Assembly: GCA_964617665.1 (NCBI GenBank)
Contig: CAZUAH010000337.1
Span: 1-14,846 of the forward strand
Length of the DNA stretch: 14,846 nucleotides
Direction of reading: 5' to 3'
From: JADHUC01 sp964617665
GTDB lineage: Bacteria; Planctomycetota; Planctomycetia; Pirellulales; Pirellulaceae
The notes beneath the pieces are model-generated. The model saw only the letters and a program-made list of their open reading frames with translations. It made no database searches and was not told the origin of the DNA. The position numbers were made by a program, and so were the translations under genes. Position 1 is the stretch's first letter; each line of letters starts with the position of its first letter. Positions 1 to 5,724 of the stretch are shown here, in pieces.

Positions 1-653
1 GTGAATGCTCCTTCGGACAGACTGAAAGGCTTCTGGCCAGGATAGAAACACAATTCGTTCTGAATGTCGACGGCAAAGACCGCAGTGAGGGCATCCGGGC
101 TACGCCGGAGGATCTCAGAAAGAAAGTCCTGCATGTAACGCGTCTTGGCTCGAATCCAGCCAGCGTGCAGGAAGCACTGGTTCTCGCCCGTCACCATCGG
201 GTCCGGCTTGCCGTGGTACTGCACGTAACGGCGAATGGCGGGGTGTCGCCGCATTGACAGCATGACGTACACGTCGTGCGACTTTGCGAGATTCAGGAAA
301 TCCGTCACGTTGTCCAGGTAGACAGACGACAACTCCCTGCTATCGCGACTTTCGATCACCTCGCCCGGCTGGGAATTGATGAAAACCCGGACCGTATTGA
401 AACCAGACGTCGCCATCCGTCGCAGCATCGCTTCATGCTCGGACCGGTCGTAGCCGGTTCGGCTGAAGTTGTCATGATCTGCGGTACGCCGTTCGTTGAA
501 CAGCCGAATGAAGTTGAATCCCACTGGGCAAAACGGCTTTCCGCTCTCTCGCAGCACAAACCGTCCATCCCGAACGATCACGCCGGGCTCGCGTGCCGTC
601 TCTCCGCCGCATGCCAACCCCGTGAGCGCCGCTACAAATATCGCCGTTCTCAC
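1..653 (-). CDS. Secreted clan GH-A-like (cellulase/GH5-type) glycoside hydrolase, 3' end cut off by window edge
   Basis: The open frame begins at a GTG and runs 217 codons off the left edge, so only the N-terminal half is present. The GTG is supported by a strong ribosome binding site, AGGAGGGG, 9 bases upstream. A hydrophobic leader (RTAIFVAALTGLAC) suggests export; the Cys at residue 15 could be a lipoprotein site, but the residues before it fit the lipobox poorly. The remainder reads like a (beta/alpha)8 barrel: GFNFIRLF at 45-52 (strand 1), GFNTVRVF at 84-91 (strand 2), DVYVMLSM at 127-134 (strand 3), and AVDIQNE at 194-200. The Asn-Glu pair (N199-E200) after strand 4 is the acid/base signature of clan GH-A glycosidases. 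The substrate cannot be told, and the nucleophile Glu would lie outside the window. The gene starts 63 bp after the DUF6807 gene and probably shares its transcript. Fold assignment is fairly sure; the exact family is not. Confidence 0.8.
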   Translation of the reverse strand, partial: MRTAIFVAALTGLACGGETAREPGVIVRDGRFVLRESGKPFCPVGFNFIRLFNERRTADHDNFSRTGYDRSEHEAMLRRMATSGFNTVRVFINSQPGEVIESRDSRELSSVYLDNVTDFLNLAKSHDVYVMLSMRRHPAIRRYVQYHGKPDPMVTGENQCFLHAGWIRAKTRYMQDFLSEILRRSPDALTAVFAVDIQNELCFYPGQKPFSLSEGAF

Positions 654-716
654 GTTCTTCGTCCCCTCCTACGTACGTCGTGTCCGGCTAGACGACACCC
701 GATTCCTGATCCACCT

Positions 717-1979
717 TCATTCCGCGTTCGTGGCCGCTGCCGGATTTTCCCAGACAGCCTTTGTCGACGCAGTATAAGTGTCGTATCGCGTCCTTAACGC
801 TTCCACCTCATAGGCTCCGCGATGCAACAACAAGCGATACGCCAGCCGGATAGGCTTCTCTGGCTCGAACGGTCGCGCCTTGACGCCGGGCCAGCCGACG
901 CACAGCGGGCCGTAGTGCCGGGTCAACCAAGTTGGCGGATAGTCGGGATGATCGGGATGCACAAACACCGCCCCACCGCTACGGCCGGGTGCGTTCTCGA
1001 ACTGAGAGGTCAAGTCCGCCCAAGGCAACGGAGTTTCCTTTAGGTCTCCGGTCGTCGGTCCGTCAGGCACAGTAATCTTCACGTCGGTGCGGTTGCGAAC
1101 CGCAAAGCGAGCCACCAAACCGCCGTAACTCTTGCCGCCGGCGCCCTGTAAGGCAATCTCCTCTTTCGGGGCGAAATACAGATCAACATCGACCGAGCGC
1201 TCTCCGTCACTCTCAGGAAAGACGCGAACCCATACTCGCTCGGTCATCACTAGCCGTTCGCCGACGAACCATCCGTTTTCGACGCCAAATACGGCGGCTA
1301 CCGGCCCAGCCTCCCGATGCAGCCACCGCACAAACCGCTGTTCGATACCGCGCGTCGTCCACAAATCGTGCTGCTCTCCGCCGACGGCCACGTGGGGCCA
1401 AGCCCAGAAAATACCATGATGATGGAAATGATCACGGGGAAAATCGTCCGTGAGTACTTCACCGTCCGGCCCCCACAGAGGATGGATGTAACAAGCACGC
1501 CTGCGTCGGCTGTCGTTCTCCGGCACGTTAGCGCCGATGATCATGCCATAGTTATAAGTCAGCACAGGTTTGTCGCCCTCGATGATCTTCAGCGACTTGT
1601 CGTCAATCGTCGTGAACTTGAAAGGACTGGTCGCTGGTTCACCGCTGCTCGCCGGGTCGAGCTTGAACCTCCTCGGCCCATTCGCTTGCTCCTTCGGCGG
1701 AATTGCTGCGACAAAGCATTGGCCGTCCTCGGCAACCAAGCCATCTGCTGCGACTCGCGGGACAAATTGAACAGGCACACTCGCCGAGTCGCCATCGGCC
1801 TCGACAAGCTGTACGCCTGACTCGCCATTGGGTAGATCCACAACCATGTGAACCGCGAGTGATGTTTCCGGGACGACCAGCGTGCCTGTTTCGTCCGCTG
1901 CGGTAGTCAAGACAAAACACAGGACAGCAAATGCTGTGCAGAGGCTCGTTGCGGCGTATCGGTGAACAGGCAACCTCAT
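717..1979 (-). CDS. Secreted PmoA/DUF6807 family protein
   Basis: A 420-residue protein with a cleavable leader (hydrophobic stretch ATSLCTAFAVLCFVLTTA, likely cut before ADE). I chose the ATG at 1979 because AGAGGAG sits 5 bases upstream; a GTG five codons earlier (1994) overlaps that site and is less likely. The signature of the family is the central block at about residues 166-192, HPLWGPDGEVLTDDFPRDH followed by HHHGIFWAW, a His-rich motif found in DUF6807 proteins. These are often auto-named methane oxygenase PmoA, but they are soluble exported proteins unrelated to methane monooxygenase. They are abundant in Planctomycetota and Bacteroidota, usually near sugar-active enzymes; the biochemical role is unsettled. 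Here the next gene is a glycoside hydrolase, which fits a glycan-related task (inference). The preceding PIN gene ends 89 bp upstream, so it may have its own promoter, although I see no good -35/-10 pair. Confidence 0.88.
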   Translation of the reverse strand: MRLPVHRYAATSLCTAFAVLCFVLTTAADETGTLVVPETSLAVHMVVDLPNGESGVQLVEADGDSASVPVQFVPRVAADGLVAEDGQCFVAAIPPKEQANGPRRFKLDPASSGEPATSPFKFTTIDDKSLKIIEGDKPVLTYNYGMIIGANVPENDSRRRRACYIHPLWGPDGEVLTDDFPRDHFHHHGIFWAWPHVAVGGEQHDLWTTRGIEQRFVRWLHREAGPVAAVFGVENGWFVGERLVMTERVWVRVFPESDGERSVDVDLYFAPKEEIALQGAGGKSYGGLVARFAVRNRTDVKITVPDGPTTGDLKETPLPWADLTSQFENAPGRSGGAVFVHPDHPDYPPTWLTRHYGPLCVGWPGVKARPFEPEKPIRLAYRLLLHRGAYEVEALRTRYDTYTASTKAVWENPAAATNAE

Positions 1980-2068
1980 GGTGACTCCTCTCACGTAGTA
2001 GGACAGAATCTAGGTGGAACAAGAAGACAAGGATACCATCAGAAAGATGCGAAAGGTAGTTCCGGCAG

Positions 2069-2467
2069 CTACGGCCAGAGTTTCAGGAAGGCGACGGGCC
2101 TAATGATGCGGATACCGTGATACGGGTCGACATCCAGCAAGCCCTGGTCGTTCGTGACAATCGCATCGGCTTCGCCCGCTACCGCGGCTGCCACAAACTT
2201 GTCGTCGTCCGGGTCTTCTGCGACGACTCGGGGCGTAGTGGGCGGCGCCACTGCCCGGCTACAGCGAATCAGTTCCATGGCCCGGTCCAGTTGTTCGCGA
2301 TCGTGAATGGCCCGAGGAAGGATGTGATTGTATTCGCCCTTGATCGCAAGACTGGTTATCACTTCCAAGTGTGCGGCAAGACACGCATCGACGATCCGCC
2401 GGCTGGCCGATTCGCGATTATAGGCACTGGCGACCAGAACATTTGTGTCAACGACAATACAGGTCAC
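2069..2467 (-). CDS. PIN-domain protein, VapC-like ribonuclease (COG1569 type)
   Basis: A 132-residue PIN domain, the normal full length for this group. It begins with GTG, supported by GGAG 7 bases upstream. The acidic metal-binding residues of the nuclease fold are present in order: D7 in VVDTNVLV, E45 in KGEYNHIL, the DPDDDKF motif (D87-D89), and D107 in VTNDQGL. Proteins of this type cleave RNA with Mg2+ or Mn2+ and many are toxins of type II toxin-antitoxin pairs. I looked for a partner: the 160 bp upstream hold a hairpin repeat and no credible antitoxin frame, and the downstream neighbour is the DUF6807 gene. It is therefore either an orphan toxin, a toxin with a distant antitoxin, or a PIN enzyme with another job. 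Family confidence is high; the toxin role is only a possibility. Confidence 0.85.
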   Translation of the reverse strand: MTCIVVDTNVLVASAYNRESASRRIVDACLAAHLEVITSLAIKGEYNHILPRAIHDREQLDRAMELIRCSRAVAPPTTPRVVAEDPDDDKFVAAAVAGEADAIVTNDQGLLDVDPYHGIRIIRPVAFLKLWP

Positions 2468-2520
2468 TGGAATTCTCCGACAAAGCGCTGCGGACCGTTT
2501 AGGGCTGGTTTCCTATGAAT

Positions 2521-2597
2521 CGGTTTCCAAACCGGGAGGGCGAGGCTCCTGCCAAGCCGCGCAAGCGAAGACGGTCAGCGGGAGCTTCGCCCTCCCT
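2521..2597. repeat. GC-rich inverted-repeat (REP-like) element of planctomycete type
   Basis: Two 18-base arms pair across a 27-base loop. The left arm (2534-2551) is GGGAGGGCGAGGCTCCTG and the right arm (2579-2596) is CGGGAGCTTCGCCCTCCC. They pair along all 18 positions, two of them as G-U type wobbles. A second small hairpin, CGGTTT-CC-AAACCG (2521-2534), abuts the left arm. Read in frame on the plus strand the element gives REGEAPAKP then AGASPS, a phrase I recall from many spurious hypothetical proteins in Rhodopirellula- and Gemmata-like genomes, which implies a high-copy interspersed repeat. It lies between the NUDIX stop and the PIN start, so in the minus-strand transcript it forms a stable stem 32 bases past the NUDIX stop codon. 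No T-run follows, so a classic intrinsic terminator is unlikely; mRNA end protection or a passive repeat are both possible. Confidence 0.75.
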
Positions 2598-2627
2598 GAA
2601 TCCGGTGTTGGAACGCCTGCATGGCCA

Positions 2628-3179
2628 TTACCGACCTGTGTCTTCTGCCATTTCCAGCAACGCGAACGCTGCTATCACCTGGGCGTGGCATAAATCGCCG
2701 GCTCTCACCAGCGAGCGGATCTGGTCCTGTGGATACAGAGCGACTTCGATCTTCTCCCATGGATCGGGGCTCGGCTCGGCGGCCAAGCGGCACCCTGTGG
2801 CGACGGCGACATGGCAATAGGCGCTATTCAACGCGGGATTGGGCATCAACCGTCCGATGACCTGAATGTCCTCTGCAACGTAGCCCGTTTCCTCTTGGAG
2901 TTCCCGTGCGGCAGTCTCCTGCGGAGACTCTTCCCCATCGACGATCCCGCCCGGCACTTCCAAGACAACTTGCCGTATGCCATGGCGATACTGACGCACC
3001 AGCACAACTTGATCATCGGCTGTGAAGGGTATCACAAGCACCCAATCGGCTGATTCGCAGACGACGAAATCCGTCTCGCCGCCGCTCGGCTCGAAGCGGT
3101 AACGGTCTTCCCGTACGCGAAGCACTCGGTATTCACGAACGTAGCGACTGCCCAGAAGGGTCCAGCTATCTTGTGGCAT
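2628..3179 (-). CDS. NUDIX hydrolase, ADP-ribose pyrophosphatase-like
   Basis: A 183-residue NUDIX protein. The box GX5EX7REUXEEXG is complete (with a leading Met from the TTG at 3182 counted as residue 1): G79, E85, R93-E94-L95, E97-E98, G100, in the segment from GGIVDGEE to RELQEETGY. The upstream half (VLVIPFTADDQVVLVRQYRHG) and the Pro-Gly before the box match the ADP-ribose/ADP-sugar pyrophosphatase branch, which hydrolyses nucleoside-diphosphate sugars to AMP and a sugar phosphate using Mg2+. I chose the ATG at 3179; its A is the last base of the TGA of the beta-helix gene (TGATG), so the two are translationally coupled, and GGAG sits 7 bases upstream. A TTG one codon earlier could also serve. 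The protein has no signal peptide and should be cytoplasmic, in contrast with its exported upstream partner. Substrate choice is inferred from general resemblance only. Confidence 0.9.
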   Translation of the reverse strand: MPQDSWTLLGSRYVREYRVLRVREDRYRFEPSGGETDFVVCESADWVLVIPFTADDQVVLVRQYRHGIRQVVLEVPGGIVDGEESPQETAARELQEETGYVAEDIQVIGRLMPNPALNSAYCHVAVATGCRLAAEPSPDPWEKIEVALYPQDQIRSLVRAGDLCHAQVIAAFALLEMAEDTGR

Positions 3180-4900
3180 CAATCCTCTCCGCGTGGTCCG
3201 TATTGCGGCAACGGCTTGCCGAATTCGTACGCTCCCAGGTCCGGTGCCTTGCCGGTGAAATCGTCATTGATATTCGGCAGCACATCACCCGCGTCAATCG
3301 CGTTGCAGCCGGCCTTGAGCGTCAAGTGCTGAGCGGACACCGCGCCTGGCTCTGCCGGAATATCCCATCTTTCAAAAATCTCTTCCTTCTTCACCCGGAC
3401 CCCGTGACGCTCGATACCCACTGCTTCGGCAAAGCTCTCAAGGTCGGGAAAACGCTTCCTGTTCTCCCAGCGGAATGCGGTCTCCGACTGGCCCCAGTCG
3501 AAGCCGTCGTAGTCGACGTCCGTCATCCATTTCGGTGTGTAAACGTTAGGCAAACAGTATTGCGGCTGATTGCAATCAATCGCGGCCCAGATTGGCGCTT
3601 TCCCGTCGGCTGAAATATACAGGTTGTTTCTCGACAGGCTGGTCAGGATGTGGTGCATTCGATTTCCCATCGAGCCCCATTTCACGAAGGTATTGTTAGC
3701 CAGCACGAACCGATCCTGCACGCGGAACTTGAAGATGGCGCCGGTCCCGATCACTTGATTGCGAATGAAATACCAAGGGCCGCAGTACATGGGCTGAAAA
3801 CTGAGCCCATTGTAGTGGTAGTTGTAGATCCGGTTGTTCCACATTCGCACGTTTGCGTGTGCGTAGTCCGGTTCCAGGCCGTCATCAGAAACGTCGTGAA
3901 TATCATTGCCGTAAATGTCGCAGTTTCGATCGGGATAGGAAATACCGTCGGCCGCGCCGGAGATATCGTTATAGGCAACGACATGGCCGCTTGAATGGCT
4001 CAACTCGATTCCTTCGCCGCTGATACCACCCGTCTCAGGATCATTGTCGCCCACGATCACGTTGTCGGTAATATGCCAGTAGCGACTGTCTCGGCTCAGC
4101 AGGATCGAGTAATGAAATCCGTCGAAACGGTTTCGGCGAATCACAACGTCCGTGCACTTGGCTCCGGCACGCAAGCCCGGCGTCTTCTCCTGCCGCTGCA
4201 GTTTCAAGCCTTCCAGCCAAATGTGACTCGCCCTGACTTGTAGCGATGCAAAGACAACATCACCATCCCCGGCCGATTTCCACACAATGTAGGATCCTGG
4301 CTCGCCAGATTTCTGAAATGCATAGCTCCCGTAATTCCCTTGGTGCAGCAAGCAGACATCGCCCGATCTCGCTGCTGCCTCCGCTTGGGCTAGACCTCGG
4401 AAGGGCTCATCGGCCGAGCCGCTACCTTCGCCCGTTCCGGGGACGACGTGCAGGGTCCGTCTTCTCTGAGGCAGTTGAGGGATTGGACGCGTGGCAACAG
4501 AGATAGCTTCGCTGGCCTCGCCACCATCCGGGTCGGCGAGTTTCATTTTGACGTCGTACTTCGTCCCCGGTTTCAGGAAGAGGATGCTACCAGCGAAGAT
4601 GTTGAGCGCGCGTTCCGCCTTCGAGGTGTGATACCACCATGCATAATCGACGCGGAAAAGCGGCAACGCCTGCTTCCACTTCCCGGTTCCCTTCTCCCTA
4701 TACTGAACAGAACACTTCGCATCGTGGTCGCTGTCCCCGGACACATCCCATTCGATGGAGATACAGTTGGGTGTCGAGTCAGTACGCAGTTCGCCGGGTG
4801 TGCAGGCAGTTGTCCCCTCAGAGGCCTGCTGGCCAACAACGACGTGCTCCCCAAGAAGTGTAAACGCAAATACTGCGGCGATTGGTGCAAAGCGTCTCAT
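3179..4900 (-). CDS. Secreted right-handed parallel beta-helix protein with N-terminal fibronectin III-like domain
   Basis: A 573-residue exported protein. The signal peptide covers about residues 1-23 (FAPIAAVFAFTLLGEHVVVGQ). Residues about 35-135 look like a fibronectin type III domain (SIEWDVSGDSDHD, the YREKG strand, then LKPGTKYDVKMKLAD). Then HVVPGTGEGSGSADEPFRGLAQA opens a pectate-lyase-like beta-helix, whose rungs can be followed as repeated Asn-rich turns: IRRNRFDG, ITDNVIVG, AYNDISGA, IYGNDIHD, MWNNRIYN, LANNTFVK, SRNNLYIS. The C-terminal PDLGAYEFG (553-561) is the closing motif typical of this group. Members bind or cleave acidic polysaccharides; I see no single catalytic residue set that would name the activity. 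The start ATG has AAGGAGGT 6 bases upstream and overlaps the exonuclease stop (ATGA), and its own stop overlaps the NUDIX start. Architecture is secure; enzymatic role is open. Confidence 0.85.
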   Translation of the reverse strand: MRRFAPIAAVFAFTLLGEHVVVGQQASEGTTACTPGELRTDSTPNCISIEWDVSGDSDHDAKCSVQYREKGTGKWKQALPLFRVDYAWWYHTSKAERALNIFAGSILFLKPGTKYDVKMKLADPDGGEASEAISVATRPIPQLPQRRRTLHVVPGTGEGSGSADEPFRGLAQAEAAARSGDVCLLHQGNYGSYAFQKSGEPGSYIVWKSAGDGDVVFASLQVRASHIWLEGLKLQRQEKTPGLRAGAKCTDVVIRRNRFDGFHYSILLSRDSRYWHITDNVIVGDNDPETGGISGEGIELSHSSGHVVAYNDISGAADGISYPDRNCDIYGNDIHDVSDDGLEPDYAHANVRMWNNRIYNYHYNGLSFQPMYCGPWYFIRNQVIGTGAIFKFRVQDRFVLANNTFVKWGSMGNRMHHILTSLSRNNLYISADGKAPIWAAIDCNQPQYCLPNVYTPKWMTDVDYDGFDWGQSETAFRWENRKRFPDLESFAEAVGIERHGVRVKKEEIFERWDIPAEPGAVSAQHLTLKAGCNAIDAGDVLPNINDDFTGKAPDLGAYEFGKPLPQYGPRGED

Positions 4901-5469
4901 GGTTCGACCTCCTTGCTGGAAGGTATGGTGCTATCCACGATGTACGGAAGCAAGTTGGCGATATTCCGCGCGTCGTCGATGCCCCGGTGATGGGTGCCTT
5001 CCAGTGGCAGTCCAACCTTTCGCAAAGCGCCTTTCATGCTCTCCGGCTTGCGTAACCCCAACCGCTCGGCGAAACGTCGCTTGAGGTTTAGGTGATCGTC
5101 GAAGGGGTATCGAACACGGTGGAAGGAGCAATCCCGCGCGAATTGCTTTCGATCGTACTCACCCCACGAACAGAAAAGGTGATCTGGATACTGCGCCGCC
5201 CACTCCAAGAGGCGGTCCAACACTTCGCGAAATCCGTCGGCGCGCTCGACTTGCTGCTGTGTAATGCTCGTCAGTTCCGTGCAAAACACCGTCAGCGTTG
5301 GATGTCTCACGGGGCGTACGAAAGAATCGAACTCGTCAATCGGCTGAAGCGATCGCGCATCGGCCATCACCGCACCAATCTCGATCATTTCCATTTCGCC
5401 TTGTGGGAAACTTCGTCGGTCGCAACAAGTCGCTTCCAGGTCAATCACAAGATAGTAGTCGTATTGCAT
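4897..5469 (-). CDS. DEDDh 3'-5' exonuclease, KapD/ERI1-like
   Basis: A 190-residue protein carrying all active-site motifs of the DEDDh exonuclease superfamily: exo I as VIDLEATC (D10, E12), exo II as SWGEYDRKQF (D106), and exo III as HHRGIDDARN (H161, D166). These bind two Mg2+ ions and remove nucleotides from 3' ends. Spacing and wording (LEATC, WGEYDRKQ, HRGIDDARN) resemble the ERI1/3'hExo and Bacillus KapD branch more than DnaQ or RNase T, pointing to RNA or short single strands as substrate (inference). The frame stays open to a GTG at 5607, but family proteins begin at YYLVIDLE, so I prefer the ATG at 5469 although its ribosome binding site is weak. It is the first gene of the leftward cluster; its last codons overlap the beta-helix start by four bases. 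Confidence 0.88.
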   Translation of the reverse strand: MQYDYYLVIDLEATCCDRRSFPQGEMEMIEIGAVMADARSLQPIDEFDSFVRPVRHPTLTVFCTELTSITQQQVERADGFREVLDRLLEWAAQYPDHLFCSWGEYDRKQFARDCSFHRVRYPFDDHLNLKRRFAERLGLRKPESMKGALRKVGLPLEGTHHRGIDDARNIANLLPYIVDSTIPSSKEVEP

Positions 5470-5724
5470 GGGATAACATCCACTTGCCGAGATGGGACGA
5501 GTTTGATTGTCCGTCTTTCCGTGTCTCTCGTTGAGGGTAACCGATCGAAACGTTGCCAGAAAGACGCCCAACCTGATCGTTAGGGCGAAGCCCAGTTCAT
5601 CCGCCACGTATGCAGGCGACGGTTTGGCTTCGCCAGACTTGCATGAAACGCTCGTGGTGTTTCGGTTCCAGCGTTACGGACACTCAGAACACTGGCTACA
5701 ATAGGAGGAACCTTGGAGGAGCCG
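5470..5724. promoter_or_regulatory. Divergent control region between the exonuclease and PQQ-propeller genes
   Basis: A 255 bp non-coding stretch that must hold promoters for both directions. On the plus strand TACAAT (5697-5702) is a good -10 hexamer placed 23 bases before the ATG at 5725; the matching -35 (TTACGG, 5674-5679, spacer 17) is weak. A perfect 9-bp inverted repeat, GGCGAAGCC (5584-5592) and GGCTTCGCC (5626-5634), lies upstream with a 33-base gap and could be an operator or a folded element. I see no convincing minus-strand promoter. Confidence 0.4.

Noticed and set aside
717..1979. Methane monooxygenase subunit (PmoA), as the family is sometimes named
   Set aside because: The protein is a soluble exported DUF6807 protein; there is no multi-helix membrane subunit and no pmoB or pmoC.
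2468..2627. An antitoxin gene ahead of the PIN protein
   Set aside because: The minus-strand frames here are very short and are made of the hairpin repeat; none has a ribosome binding site or antitoxin-like sequence.
4897..5607. Longer exonuclease from the GTG at 5607
   Set aside because: The extra 46 residues are not hydrophobic or conserved-looking, and family proteins start at the YYLVIDLE strand; the ATG at 5469 fits better.
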